Part shown: positions 1-7,699 of the stretch, piece by piece | How the letters are laid out: each line of letters opens with the position of its first letter | Numbering within the stretch: the first letter of the stretch is position 1 | NCBI GenBank assembly: GCA_913054565.1 | Contig: CAJXHW010000013.1 | Location: 1-15,022, forward strand | Length of the DNA: 15,022 nucleotides | Direction of reading: 5' to 3' | Origin: an uncultured Kordia sp. | GTDB lineage: Bacteria; Bacteroidota; Bacteroidia; Flavobacteriales; Flavobacteriaceae | Notes under the pieces: generated by a model | The model's input: the letters and a program-made list of their open reading frames with translations, nothing else | Told to the model about the DNA's origin: nothing | Databases searched by the model: none | Translations under genes and position numbers: made by a program

Positions 1-522
1 ATCGGTGTATTTATTCCTTTTATTTCTGAAAACCTTATAGCTAATTACTCAAAAACTGTTGGCTTGTGGTTTGGCACATTTGAGTTTAATGGAAGTATTT
101 ATCTACTTGTAAGAGAGTTTGGATTTTACATAAAAGGCTACAATATTATAGGGACTGTGGGGGAAGTAACACCAATATTTGTCTTTTTATTTGTTTTAAC
201 ACTGGCTTTATTAAGAAAAAAAACAACAACTCAGCACTTAATAATTTCATTCTTATTTGCTTTAAGTTTTTACCTATTCACTTCTGCAACTGTACATCCA
301 TGGTATATAGCAATGCTATTAATTCTATCTGTATTTACAAGGTATCGATTTCCTTTGGTATGGAGTTTTACAATTATACTCAGTTATTCATTTTATAAAA
401 ATGAAGCTTATATAAGTAATTACTGGCTAATTTGCATTGAATACGCCATGGTTTTCGGGATGATGATTTTAGAGCTAACTTCAGTTAGTAAAAAACTACC
501 CTATACTAAGGAACGCATTTAA
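1..522 (+). CDS. Membrane mannosyltransferase (GT87-like), C-terminal part
   Basis: The reading frame is open from the first base, so the true start lies upstream of the window and only the last 173 residues are seen. The visible part holds several hydrophobic membrane segments. A short polar loop carries the sequence SATVHPWYIAMLLILSVF, which resembles the conserved HPWY loop of Bacteroidota polyprenol-phosphate-dependent mannosyltransferases (DUF2029/GT87-like, GT-C fold). Such enzymes transfer a mannose from a lipid carrier at the membrane during envelope glycan synthesis. The family assignment comes from recalled sequence similarity; the catalytic N-terminal loop is not visible. The gene converges with the minus-strand gene to its right, and a shared hairpin terminator separates them. 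It could also be another GT-C family member. Confidence 0.6.
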   Translation: MGVFIPFISENLIANYSKTVGLWFGTFEFNGSIYLLVREFGFYIKGYNIIGTVGEVTPIFVFLFVLTLALLRKKTTTQHLIISFLFALSFYLFTSATVHPWYIAMLLILSVFTRYRFPLVWSFTIILSYSFYKNEAYISNYWLICIEYAMVFGMMILELTSVSKKLPYTKERI

Positions 523-620
523 TAAAAAACACTATTCTATTTTAACTTGTATTACGTTGTATTTTAACCCTAAGATACTCTATTCTAATATCGCAACTCA
601 CCTCAATAATTATTAAACTA

Positions 621-648
621 AAACGCCTATCAGTCTTGATAGGCGTTT
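621..648. terminator. Bidirectional rho-independent terminator
   Basis: A perfect 12-bp stem, AAACGCCTATCA (621-632) with TGATAGGCGTTT (637-648), closes on a GTCT loop. It lies between two convergent genes, the mannosyltransferase (+) and the pseudouridine-synthase-like gene (-), so it probably serves both. The stem ends in A/T pairs on each side. Confidence 0.85.
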
Positions 649-667
649 GTAGTTGTTTAAAGAAATT

Positions 668-1525
668 TTACTTAAAATGCTTTAAGTTAATCAATTCTTG
701 TTCTGTTAAGTGTTTCCAGTGCCCTCTTGGAATGTCTTTTTTAGTTAAATCACCAATCATTACACAATCTACTTTTAACAAATCATATCCAAGGTGTTCA
801 AAAATGGTTCTTAACACTCCGTTTCCTGTGTTTAAAATAGCTATCCCTAATTCTTTTTTAGGTTTATTTGTTATATAAGATGCTTCAACAACTGTAACCT
901 TCTTTCCTTCAATTGTTATACCTTCTTGAATTTTTTTAAGATCTTCTTGTTTTAAATTCTTATCTAATTCAACCTGAAATAAACGTTTTACTCCTGTTTT
1001 AGAGTTCGTAAACTTTTTAGTTAAATCATCATCATTTGTAAATAACAACAAACCTGTTGAGTTTCTTCCTAATCGTCCAATAGGTTTAATTCTTGAGCTA
1101 GTAGAATTTGCAACCAAATCCATCACAGTACGTCCTTTACTATCACTTGTAGTTGTAGCAAACCCTTTTGGCTTATTCAAAAGCACGTATGCTTTTCGTT
1201 CAGGAGAAATTCTTGCACCATCAAAACGCACATCATCATCAATTTTAACTTTATATCCCATTTCAGAAACAACCTTACCATTTACAGTAACGCTACCTAT
1301 TGAAATGTGCATATCTGCTTCACGACGAGAGCACATACCTGAATTAGCAATGTATTTATTTAAACGAATTTCAGTAGATACTGTTTTTTTAACAGGAGCA
1401 GATTTAGTTTCAGCTTTTTTTGCTGAAGCTTTAGGCTTTGGAGCTCTTGATTTAGGTGCTGATGTTTTTTTATAAGCATCATTGGAATATTTCCTTTTAC
1501 CTGTGTTCTTTCTTTCGTTTGACAT
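668..1525 (-). CDS. RsuA/RluB-type pseudouridine synthase relative lacking the catalytic Asp
   Basis: This family isomerises a uridine in 16S or 23S rRNA to pseudouridine. The protein has a Lys/Ala/Pro-rich N-terminal tail (first ~50 residues), an S4 RNA-binding domain (IRLNKYIANSGMCSRREAD) and a pseudouridine synthase domain beginning LLNKPKGFATT. Several active-site landmarks are altered. The expected GRLD is GRLG (Gly codon at 1067-1069). The usual LTHP reads FTNS. The Tyr of the second motif is Phe in RLFQVEL. The usual GxNRxVRR segment reads TGNGVLRTI. The C-terminus (TKKDIPRGHWKHLTEQE) is conserved. I start at the ATG at 1525 because a longer in-frame start at 1543 overlaps the likely promoter. 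The frame is intact, so the product is probably a catalytically inactive or repurposed RNA-binding paralogue. Family is sure; activity is doubtful. Confidence 0.85.
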   Translation of the reverse strand: MSNERKNTGKRKYSNDAYKKTSAPKSRAPKPKASAKKAETKSAPVKKTVSTEIRLNKYIANSGMCSRREADMHISIGSVTVNGKVVSEMGYKVKIDDDVRFDGARISPERKAYVLLNKPKGFATTTSDSKGRTVMDLVANSTSSRIKPIGRLGRNSTGLLLFTNDDDLTKKFTNSKTGVKRLFQVELDKNLKQEDLKKIQEGITIEGKKVTVVEASYITNKPKKELGIAILNTGNGVLRTIFEHLGYDLLKVDCVMIGDLTKKDIPRGHWKHLTEQELINLKHFK

Positions 1526-1542
1526 GTAATCTAAATTTTGCA

Positions 1543-1550
1543 CAAAGGTA
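1543..1550 (-). promoter_or_regulatory. TAnnTTTG promoter element (-7) of the pseudouridine synthase relative
   Basis: The minus strand reads TACCTTTG, a match to the Bacteroidota -7 consensus, 18 bp upstream of the ATG at 1525. It supports that start over the longer one, whose first codon would lie in the promoter. No clear TTTG -33 box is seen at the usual distance. Confidence 0.6.
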
Positions 1551-1676
1551 TTGCTATTTATTTTATTATTACATCAATTTTTTAGCCAAATTCAACTAAA
1601 AACAGTAATAACATTCTGTTTCATAACACCCTCTAACTGTTGATTTACATTTGTTTATAGCCAATTATTACTACAT

Positions 1677-2600
1677 CTAAAAATAAGAAAACAAAACTTT
1701 AAGTTTGCTCAACAACAAATCAGGTTTTGTTAACACAATACTCATTGCTCCAATAACAAGGCAAAATTTCAGTAAATTATGTAACAACACATAATCTGAT
1801 TTTTTTGTTGAAACCCATAGTTTAGCAATATAAACTACAAATAAGATGTTTACCAAGTAAAAATAATAATTCATATACCCTATTTCAAATCTATTAGCAA
1901 TTAACAAAGCTGTTAACGTAGTAAACAACATTAAAATACTCAATATTATTTTTGATGACTTTACACCGTAGGCTACAGGAATTGTTTTATAATTAAGTGT
2001 CAAATCACCTTTTATATTTTCTAAATCTTTAGTAATTTCTCGTATTGATATCATTAAAGCTAAAAATACACCATGTGCAAAAATAACAGTGTCGAAATTT
2101 TTGTAATGTACAAATACTATAAAAAAAGGTGCGATTGCAAGTGAAGACGCAATGATGTTACCAATAAATGGATGCTTTTTTAGTTTATGTGAATACAACC
2201 AAATCATGAAAATGTAAGATGAGAAAAATAGCACCGCTTTAAATGACACATAACTTGCAAGTATTACAGTAATTAAGTTTAATGCAAAATATACAGATAA
2301 CTTGGTATTCTGACTTACTAACCTATCTAACATAGATTTTTTAGGGCGGTTAATTAAATCTTTTTCTGAATCGTAAAAATTATTAATAATATACCCCGAA
2401 GCAATTACTAGAGATGATGCTAACACCAATACAAATAAATTGAGATCTAAAAATACTTCTTTTAGAGAGGTATCTTTTGAAAGGATAAAAACAGAAGAGA
2501 GGTATTGAGCAGTTATAATAAAAATGATATTATAACCTCTTACAACAGAAAATAAACTAAATAGTTTCTTTAAAAAGAGTTTATTCTGTCGTGAAAACAT
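1677..2600 (-). CDS. UbiA-family prenyltransferase
   Basis: A 307-residue polytopic membrane protein with about eight or nine hydrophobic segments. UbiA enzymes join an isoprenyl diphosphate to an acceptor inside the membrane, using Mg2+ bound by two Asp-rich motifs. Here the first is NNFYDSEKDLINRP (residues ~73-86) and the second REITKDLENIKGD (~187-199). This flavobacterial branch is often labelled geranylgeranylglycerol-phosphate geranylgeranyltransferase, but the real acceptor cannot be read from the sequence; a quinone precursor or another lipid is possible. The start is 10 bp after the mevalonate kinase stop, so it is the third gene of the mvaD-mvk-ubiA operon, which fits a consumer of isoprenoid diphosphates made by its neighbours. 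Family confident, substrate unknown. Confidence 0.85.
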   Translation of the reverse strand: MFSRQNKLFLKKLFSLFSVVRGYNIIFIITAQYLSSVFILSKDTSLKEVFLDLNLFVLVLASSLVIASGYIINNFYDSEKDLINRPKKSMLDRLVSQNTKLSVYFALNLITVILASYVSFKAVLFFSSYIFMIWLYSHKLKKHPFIGNIIASSLAIAPFFIVFVHYKNFDTVIFAHGVFLALMISIREITKDLENIKGDLTLNYKTIPVAYGVKSSKIILSILMLFTTLTALLIANRFEIGYMNYYFYLVNILFVVYIAKLWVSTKKSDYVLLHNLLKFCLVIGAMSIVLTKPDLLLSKLKVLFSYF

Positions 2601-2610
2601 CTTGTGAATT

Positions 2611-3549
2611 TTAGAAGTTATAAACCACTTCTAACTTATAATCTTTAAGAGACTCTTGTGCTTTTTCGTAATTTTCAGTAAATCCAAGAATATAACCGCC
2701 GCCGCCAGAACCACATAGTTTTAAGTAATAATCATTAGTTTCAATACCTTGTTTCCATAACTGATGAAACTGTTCTGGTATCATAGGTTTAAAGTTATTG
2801 AGTACTATTTTTGATAATTGTTTAACATTTCCAAATAATGAGCTCATATTGCCTTTTAAGAAATCTTCAACACAAGCATCTGTATGTTTTACAAACTGTG
2901 TTTTAATCATGTTACGAAACCCTTCTTGTTTCATATTTTCCATAAAAATATTAACCATTGGCGCTGTTTCACCAATAATTCCAGAGTCTAATAAAAACAC
3001 TGCTCCTTTACCTTTTTTCTCTTGCGAAGGCAATCCAGTAGGCTCAATATTATCTTTTGAATTGATTAAAATAGGTAAACTTAAGTAACTGTTTAATGGA
3101 TCTAAGCCAGAACTTTTTCCGTGAAAGAAAGATTCCATCTGAGAAAATATCTCTTTTAACTGCAATAGTTTTTCTCGTGTTAAGTTTTCTAAAACTGTAA
3201 TTTTATTTTGAGCGTATTTGTCATAAATAGAAGCCACCAAAGCACCTGAACTCCCCACGCCGTAACCTTGTGGTATTGATGAATCAAAGTACATTCCGTT
3301 AGCAATATCAGCATTTAACTCATCTAAGTTAAAAATAGCTGAACTTCTGTTAGCTTCTTGTAATCGTTGCAAATGCTTCGCAAATTCTGATAAACTCTTA
3401 TTAGAACTTTTGGCCTCATCAGAAGTCGTATCTGAAAGCTTTAATGCGCCATTGTAAAAGTTATATGGTATGGAAAGTCCTTTAGAATCTTTTATGATTC
3501 CGTATTCACCAAATAGCAATATTTTTGAATAAAAGAGAGGTCCTTTCAT
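2611..3549 (-). CDS. mvk: Mevalonate kinase (GHMP kinase family)
   Basis: Phosphorylates mevalonate with ATP in the cytoplasmic mevalonate pathway to isopentenyl diphosphate. GHMP kinase motifs are visible in order: an N-terminal KILLFGEYGII strand; the phosphate-binding loop PQGYGVGSSGA (~93-103); GKSSGLDP (~144-151), whose Asp is the expected catalytic base; and the C-terminal glycine-rich motif CGSGGGGYILGF (~279-290). At 312 residues it is of usual length. It lies 37 bp downstream of the diphosphomevalonate decarboxylase gene and 10 bp before the UbiA gene, all on one strand, which supports a mevalonate role over another GHMP kinase such as phosphomevalonate kinase. No separate phosphomevalonate kinase gene is in the window. 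Confidence 0.85.
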   Translation of the reverse strand: MKGPLFYSKILLFGEYGIIKDSKGLSIPYNFYNGALKLSDTTSDEAKSSNKSLSEFAKHLQRLQEANRSSAIFNLDELNADIANGMYFDSSIPQGYGVGSSGALVASIYDKYAQNKITVLENLTREKLLQLKEIFSQMESFFHGKSSGLDPLNSYLSLPILINSKDNIEPTGLPSQEKKGKGAVFLLDSGIIGETAPMVNIFMENMKQEGFRNMIKTQFVKHTDACVEDFLKGNMSSLFGNVKQLSKIVLNNFKPMIPEQFHQLWKQGIETNDYYLKLCGSGGGGYILGFTENYEKAQESLKDYKLEVVYNF

Positions 3550-3586
3550 AATTTTTAAATTAATAAATTACAATGTGATTTTAAAG

Positions 3587-4669
3587 TTACAATTGTTTTG
3601 CACCAAAACCTACAGTATCGCAAATATAATGACCATTTTGACAATAGCCAACTAACTTACTGTTAATGAATGCTAAAATTGATTCTTTCTCATGTTCAGG
3701 GTACAACAAATGTACATTTGCACCTGCATCTAAAGTAAAGCACAAGTGTAACCCTGTTTCCTGCCTAAACGCCCAGATTTCGTTTATAATTTCTAGTGTA
3801 TTGGGTTTCATTAATACAAAATAAGGCAAACTTGTCATCATCATAGCATGCAACGTTAATGCTTCGCTTTCTACAATTTCAATAAATTGAGACAAATCGC
3901 CAGTCTTAAACACACCTATTAGCTTTGATAAATTATCATGCGCTTGATTAAACCTGTTATTAGCATACGGATGGTCGTGCATTAAATTATGACCTACAGT
4001 ACTTGATACTTGCTTTTCACCTTTATCTACCAATAGAATTGTGTCTTGATAATTTTTAAAATTCTCATGGACTTCAAATGGGTATTTAACACCAAATAAA
4101 TCTGAAGTTCCAGTAATTTCTTTATGTGTGCCCCAACATACCAAATCACCTTCTAAACTTCTGCAAGCACTACCAGAGCCCAATCGGGATAAAAAAGATG
4201 CTTTTTGAATGAATTCTTGTTCAGATAATGACGGATTTAATTCCTTTTCAATTGACATTATACACAAGGCCAAGGCACTCATTCCTGATGCAGATGATGC
4301 TATTCCTGAACTGTGTGGAAATGAATTTGAGGTTTCAATCTTATAACTGTAGTCTTTTATATATGGTACATACTGCGCTATTCTTTTCAAAAACGTAGCA
4401 ATTTTCGGCTTAAAGTCGTCTTTTTGCTCTCCCTCTAAGAAGATGTCAAATTGAAAATCCTTAGAAGGGGTTTCTAATTTTGTATAATGTAGCGTTGTTG
4501 TAGTTTTACAGTTACTCAATGTAAAACTTATAGATGGGTTTGCGGGAATTTGATGTTCCTTTTTCCCCCAATACTTCACCAAAGCAATATTACTTGGAGA
4601 CTCCCAAGTACATTTACCTGAAACATTACTCTTTTCTGAAGATTCAAAAACAAACTTTACTTCTTGCAT
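3587..4669 (-). CDS. mvaD: Diphosphomevalonate decarboxylase
   Basis: Catalyses ATP-dependent decarboxylation of diphosphomevalonate to isopentenyl diphosphate, the last step of the mevalonate pathway. Diagnostic family motifs are present: SPSNIALVKYWGK near residue 24, SFPHSSGIASSASG near 116 (phosphate-binding loop), SRLGSGSACRSLEG near 161, and TLDAGANVHLLYP near the C-terminus, which includes the conserved catalytic Asp. At 360 residues it is of normal size. I prefer the ATG at 4669 over a GTG one codon upstream. It is the first gene of the operon continuing into mevalonate kinase and the UbiA prenyltransferase. A TAnnTTTG promoter element lies 16 bp upstream of the ATG. Confidence 0.93.
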   Translation of the reverse strand: MQEVKFVFESSEKSNVSGKCTWESPSNIALVKYWGKKEHQIPANPSISFTLSNCKTTTTLHYTKLETPSKDFQFDIFLEGEQKDDFKPKIATFLKRIAQYVPYIKDYSYKIETSNSFPHSSGIASSASGMSALALCIMSIEKELNPSLSEQEFIQKASFLSRLGSGSACRSLEGDLVCWGTHKEITGTSDLFGVKYPFEVHENFKNYQDTILLVDKGEKQVSSTVGHNLMHDHPYANNRFNQAHDNLSKLIGVFKTGDLSQFIEIVESEALTLHAMMMTSLPYFVLMKPNTLEIINEIWAFRQETGLHLCFTLDAGANVHLLYPEHEKESILAFINSKLVGYCQNGHYICDTVGFGAKQL

Positions 4670-4684
4670 CACCTATTTTTTTAG

Positions 4685-4692
4685 CAAATATA
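4685..4692 (-). promoter_or_regulatory. TAnnTTTG promoter element (-7) of the mvaD operon
   Basis: The minus strand reads TATATTTG here, a match to the Bacteroidota -7 consensus, in the 48-bp gap between the BaiN-type flavoprotein gene and mvaD. This suggests the isoprenoid operon has its own promoter. A good -33 box is not evident. Confidence 0.6.
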
Positions 4693-4717
4693 CTGCTTAT
4701 TTCATTCTTTTATAACC

Positions 4718-5932
4718 CTACTGTGTAATTGCTTTTGCAACAAGAAACCCACCAGTCCACGCATTCTGAAAGTTAAACCCTCCTGTAACTGCATCAATAT
4801 TTAACACCTCACCGGCAAAAAACAGATTGTCGTGTAATTTGCTTTCAAATCGTTTAAAATTTACGTCTTTCAAATCGACTCCTCCAGCAGTAACAAACTC
4901 TTCTTTAAACGTACTTTTCCCATCAATTTGAAACACTGCGGCTGATAATTGTTTAGCCATAGCTTCCAACTGCTGTTTAGTTAAATCTGCCCAACGTGTT
5001 ATTTCAGAAATACTAGCTGCACAAACTAATTTTTGCCATAACCGTTTTGGCACATCAAATTGCGTGTATTTATATACTAAGTTTTTAGCTAGGTTTTGTT
5101 TTAATGATTTTAATTCTTCCAAACAATCTCCAGTATCCATTTGTATAAAATTAACTTCTATATCAAATTGATAATTCTTTTCATATAATTCCCTTGCTCC
5201 AAAAGCCGAGAGTTTTAAAATTGATGGTGCGCTTAACCCCCAATGTGTAGTTAACAACGGACCACTAGATTCAAGTGAACTACCTATTACTTTTACATTA
5301 GCATTGTGTACAACGACTCCTGGAATATCCTTGATACGGTCATCAATACTATTAAATGTAAATAACGATGGTACTGGAGTTACAATTTTATGTCCAATTT
5401 TCGACAACAACTTCCATAACTTTGGACTACTACCTCCGGCAACAACTAACTTATTAGCTTTAAACCTATCGCTTTTTGTAACAACTTCCCAATCATTATT
5501 AGTTTTAAAAAAATCTAAAACTCCTTGGTTTTGGAGTACTTCTATCTGATGTTTTTTAACCTCTGTGCTAAAGCAATCTATAATTGTTTGTGAGGTATTA
5601 CTTTCCGGAAACACCCTTCCATCATCTTCAATTTTTAAAGGCACCCCATGATTGTCAAACCACTCAAAAGTATCACCACAACAAAACTGATGAAATGGCC
5701 CTAATAACTCTTTCTCTCCTCTTGGGTAGTATTGGGTAAGTTCTTTAGGATCAAAACAAGCATGCGTTACATTACAGCGTCCACCACCGGAAATTTTAAC
5801 CTTTTGCAAAATAGAATTACCGCGTTCTAAGATGGCTATCTTTAAATCCGGGTTTTGTTCCGCAATATTTATAGCAGTAAAAAAACCAGCTGCTCCTGCG
5901 CCTATAATTATAACATCAAAAGTTGTATTCAT
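4718..5932 (-). CDS. NAD(P)/FAD-dependent oxidoreductase, HI0933/BaiN (YhiN) family
   Basis: A cytoplasmic flavoprotein of about 404 residues. The N-terminal Rossmann dinucleotide-binding motif is DVIIIGAGAAGFF (residues ~6-18), followed by the family signature SGGGRCNVTHA near residue 50. Near the C-terminus are EEFVTAGGVDLKDV and the FAD-contacting stretch FFAGEVLNIDAVTGG with FNFQNAWTGG, both typical of the HI0933 family. The physiological substrate of most members is unknown; BaiN of gut clostridia acts on bile acid intermediates, but that role should not be carried over. I use the ATG at 5932 because the longer frame begins with a TTG inside the preceding terminator stem. The gene lies downstream of, and in line with, the secreted-protein gene, with a terminator between them. 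Confidence 0.88.
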   Translation of the reverse strand: MNTTFDVIIIGAGAAGFFTAINIAEQNPDLKIAILERGNSILQKVKISGGGRCNVTHACFDPKELTQYYPRGEKELLGPFHQFCCGDTFEWFDNHGVPLKIEDDGRVFPESNTSQTIIDCFSTEVKKHQIEVLQNQGVLDFFKTNNDWEVVTKSDRFKANKLVVAGGSSPKLWKLLSKIGHKIVTPVPSLFTFNSIDDRIKDIPGVVVHNANVKVIGSSLESSGPLLTTHWGLSAPSILKLSAFGARELYEKNYQFDIEVNFIQMDTGDCLEELKSLKQNLAKNLVYKYTQFDVPKRLWQKLVCAASISEITRWADLTKQQLEAMAKQLSAAVFQIDGKSTFKEEFVTAGGVDLKDVNFKRFESKLHDNLFFAGEVLNIDAVTGGFNFQNAWTGGFLVAKAITQ

Positions 5933-5945
5933 ATCTAATTTGCAT

Positions 5946-5976
5946 AAAAAAGCCCTCAAGTAAACTTGAAGGCTTT
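5946..5976 (-). terminator. Rho-independent terminator after the secreted-protein gene
   Basis: The hairpin pairs AAAAGCC with GGCTTTT and TCAAG with CTTGA around one C/A mismatch and a TAAA loop. On the minus strand it is followed by a T-run. It lies between the stop of the secreted-protein gene (5996) and the ATG of the flavoprotein gene (5932), so these two genes are probably separate transcription units. Confidence 0.8.
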
Positions 5977-5995
5977 TAGTATTTATGTATTGTGA

Positions 5996-6778
5996 TTAGT
6001 TAAAATCAATTTTAGTACATGTCTCAGAATACAAGTCAGACAATACTGCTTTTACTGCTTCATCTGAAGAGTTAGCAACACCTATTTTACGTGCACCATC
6101 TAATACATCTCCATTTGATGCCCAAACATAAGTAGTATCATTTCCTTTAATAATACGCTTCCCGTCTCTTGTACTTACTCTAAATGATTGGTACTCTCTG
6201 TCATACTCAACACCTGCTGGGTAATACGTTTCTGCATTAAACATTGTAGATCCTTTAGCATATAAATAACATACACAGTTACCAATATCACTTCCTTCAG
6301 AAACTCTTACAGTATTGTTATGGATAATTTTCCATTCTCCTCTTACTAAAGACGCAACAATATTCATTAAGATTGTTCCTTTTTCAGCAACTTTACCATC
6401 AATTTTTGATTCAAAGTTTACAAGTGCAGATACGGTACCTGCTCTTTCTTTTTGAGACTCGTGTACAATTTCAGCAACATTCATGTTGAAATCGTAATTT
6501 TTATTTTTTACATTTTCAGCCAACTGCTCTGAAAATTGTTCGAAACTGATTGTACTACGTTTTACAACTCCAGACAACCCAACATAAGCAACGTTATTCC
6601 TGTATCTATCATCAAACAATGACAAAACATTATTTACTTGTTTTGATTGCCCTAATGAATTAGATGCAATTATATATGATTTTAATAACTTAGTTACTGG
6701 TTTTTCTTGAGCAATTCCTGTAACGAACGACAATAATGCTATTGCCATTACTAATTTTAAAGTTGTAAGTTTTTTCAT
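5996..6778 (-). CDS. Secreted protein with NTF2-like fold, function unknown
   Basis: The 260-residue product starts with a classic signal peptide (MKKLTTLKLVMAIALLSF, cleavage probably near GIAQ-EKP), so it is exported to the periplasm or surface. Residues ~25-155 look like an NTF2/SnoaL-like alpha+beta domain, with alternating helices and strands and a late strand GEWKIIHNNTVRV, which is typical of the last strands of that fold. The C-terminal ~100 residues form a second region with Cys pairs (NCVCYLYAKG and SETCTKIDF) of no recognised family. No catalytic motif is seen. The protein ends in FN with no type IX sorting domain. The fold call is inference and the function is unknown. Confidence 0.7.
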   Translation of the reverse strand: MKKLTTLKLVMAIALLSFVTGIAQEKPVTKLLKSYIIASNSLGQSKQVNNVLSLFDDRYRNNVAYVGLSGVVKRSTISFEQFSEQLAENVKNKNYDFNMNVAEIVHESQKERAGTVSALVNFESKIDGKVAEKGTILMNIVASLVRGEWKIIHNNTVRVSEGSDIGNCVCYLYAKGSTMFNAETYYPAGVEYDREYQSFRVSTRDGKRIIKGNDTTYVWASNGDVLDGARKIGVANSSDEAVKAVLSDLYSETCTKIDFN

Positions 6779-6886
6779 GGTGTTATTTTAAAAAATATTT
6801 TTCTCTTTTAATGTTCGCTAATATATAAAAGAAAAGGATATGAACAAAAAGTATGCGAACAATTACCTATAAGACAAGTATTGTGC

Positions 6887-6894
6887 CAAAAATA
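6887..6894 (-). promoter_or_regulatory. Possible TAnnTTTG promoter element of the secreted-protein gene
   Basis: The minus strand reads TATTTTTG about 110 bp upstream of the ATG at 6778. It is the only clean -7 match in the divergent intergenic region on this strand. No -33 box is seen, so it is a weak call. Confidence 0.35.
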
Positions 6895-6912
6895 AAAATA
6901 CAATTCTACATA

Positions 6913-6947
6913 TTTGCATGTATTAACTATAGTATTTGCTATCTTTG
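6913..6947 (+). promoter_or_regulatory. Bacteroidota promoter of the lipoprotein gene
   Basis: A TTTG -33 box (6913-6916) is followed after 23 bp by TATCTTTG (6940-6947), which matches TAnnTTTG. It reads towards the lipoprotein gene at 7038, leaving a leader of about 85 nt. The divergent region 6779-7037 otherwise holds no gene. Confidence 0.65.
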
Positions 6948-7037
6948 TAAGAGTACACACCTTCCTTAAAAAACATAATACTTACCCAAAATTAGTTACA
7001 TCAATTACTATTAATGTTTAACTAAAACAAAAGTCTT

Positions 7038-7493
7038 ATGAAAAATTATATTATTTTGGGGCTCTTCGTAGCCATCTTTACAGCTTCTATTACGAGTTGT
7101 GAAACTAGTGATTTAAACACCAATAATCAAAACGACACTTTTCTCTTAGAAAAAAATGGCACAACAAATGGACATTGGAATTTAATAAATATCAAAGGAG
7201 GATTTCTTGGTTTAAATGAAGATTACAAACCTGGTGATGTTAAATGGACATTTAACTCTAAAAATTCAACCTTAAGCATTGAAGACAATATTTCAAAAGG
7301 AGTTAGTTATGATATTATAAAACCTGGGGACTATCATTACTACATTCTAAACAAAAAAGGCATATCATATCTTTTTATTGAGGATTTTGAATTTGGGCAT
7401 ATCATCCGAATAAAAAATACATTAAAAATTGATCAAGGTAATACTACTTCTGGCCCATTAACAGATGGCTATGTTCTAACTTTCAAAAAGTAG
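7038..7493 (+). CDS. Small lipocalin-like lipoprotein
   Basis: The 151-residue product has a lipoprotein signal peptide: MKNYIILGLFVAIFTAS followed by the lipobox ITSC, with Cys21 as the expected acylated residue. After a short Asn/Thr-rich linker comes a domain starting GHWNLINIKGGFLGLNEDY and then KWTFN, a pattern common in small flavobacterial lipocalin-like beta-barrel lipoproteins. It is probably anchored in the outer membrane. Nothing indicates a ligand. It is a single gene with its own promoter and a strong terminator. The gene ends 47 bp before the left attachment repeat of the integrated element, so it is the last chromosomal gene on that side. The lipoprotein call is firm; the fold is inference. 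Confidence 0.75.
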   Translation: MKNYIILGLFVAIFTASITSCETSDLNTNNQNDTFLLEKNGTTNGHWNLINIKGGFLGLNEDYKPGDVKWTFNSKNSTLSIEDNISKGVSYDIIKPGDYHYYILNKKGISYLFIEDFEFGHIIRIKNTLKIDQGNTTSGPLTDGYVLTFKK

Positions 7494-7504
7494 TTTAAAA
7501 AAAC

Positions 7505-7538
7505 AACCCTTTCATTTTTAAAAAATGAAAGGGTTTTT
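7505..7538. terminator. Strong bidirectional terminator next to attL
   Basis: A stem of at least twelve pairs, AACCCTTTCATT with AATGAAAGGGTT, has T-rich tails on both strands (GGGTTTTTC on +, GGTTGTTTTTTT on -). It ends the lipoprotein gene. It lies two bases from the 17-bp attachment repeat. In the uninterrupted chromosome it would therefore also have terminated the tRNA-Leu transcript coming from the other side. Confidence 0.88.
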
Positions 7539-7539
7539 C

Positions 7540-7556
7540 GTACTCAAGGTGGGAAT
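7540..7556 (+). repeat. Left attachment core (attL)
   Basis: 17-bp direct repeat identical to 12842-12858. The next bases differ (AGCC here, CGAA on the right), which fixes the extent of the core. Only this fragment of the tRNA gene is present on the left, so the right copy carries the functional gene. Confidence 0.88.
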
Positions 7557-7638
7557 AGCCAATCCCTTTTTTAAGCATTTCAGAAAAACACAAAAACATC
7601 ACTAAACCCAACAACACCAACAATAGCAACGCTTTATA

Positions 7639-7658
7639 GAGTTGTATAGAATTGCATA
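7639..7658 (+). repeat. Tandem 10-bp repeat upstream of the integrase promoter
   Basis: AGAGTTGTAT is followed directly by AGAATTGCAT (8 of 10 identical), and the pair is flanked by an inverted CTTTAT (7632-7637) and ATAAAG (7656-7661). The spacing of one helical turn suggests a protein binding site, perhaps for the excisionase-like HTH protein. The remaining DNA between attL and the integrase (7557-7729) holds no gene. Confidence 0.35.
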
Positions 7659-7670
7659 AAGTATTAAAGA

Positions 7671-7692
7671 TGTGGGGAAAATGTGGGGAAAA
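7671..7692 (+). repeat. Tandem TGTGGGGAAAA pair, candidate integrase arm site (left)
   Basis: Two perfect, adjacent 11-bp copies of TGTGGGGAAAA. The same motif pair, in the same orientation, occurs at 12763-12784 inside the other end. Paired motifs at both ends of an element, near the cores, are what arm-type sites of a tyrosine integrase with an N-terminal arm-binding domain should look like. The left pair also covers the expected -33 region of the integrase promoter, so integrase binding could repress its own gene. Confidence 0.6.
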
Positions 7693-7699
7693 TTTTTAT

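Noticed and set aside
636..878. 80-codon plus-strand frame
   Set aside because: Antisense shadow of the pseudouridine synthase relative; also begins in the terminator hairpin.
1645..1652. Plus-strand TACATTTG box between the UbiA gene and the pseudouridine synthase relative
   Set aside because: There is no plus-strand gene downstream; probably a chance match in AT-rich DNA.
5933..5959. Longer N-terminus for the flavoprotein from a TTG
   Set aside because: The added codons lie in the terminator stem of the upstream gene, and the FAD motif needs only the ATG at 5932.
7540..7556. Second tRNA gene at the left junction
   Set aside because: Only the 17-bp 3' fragment is present; the flanking sequence does not continue the tRNA.
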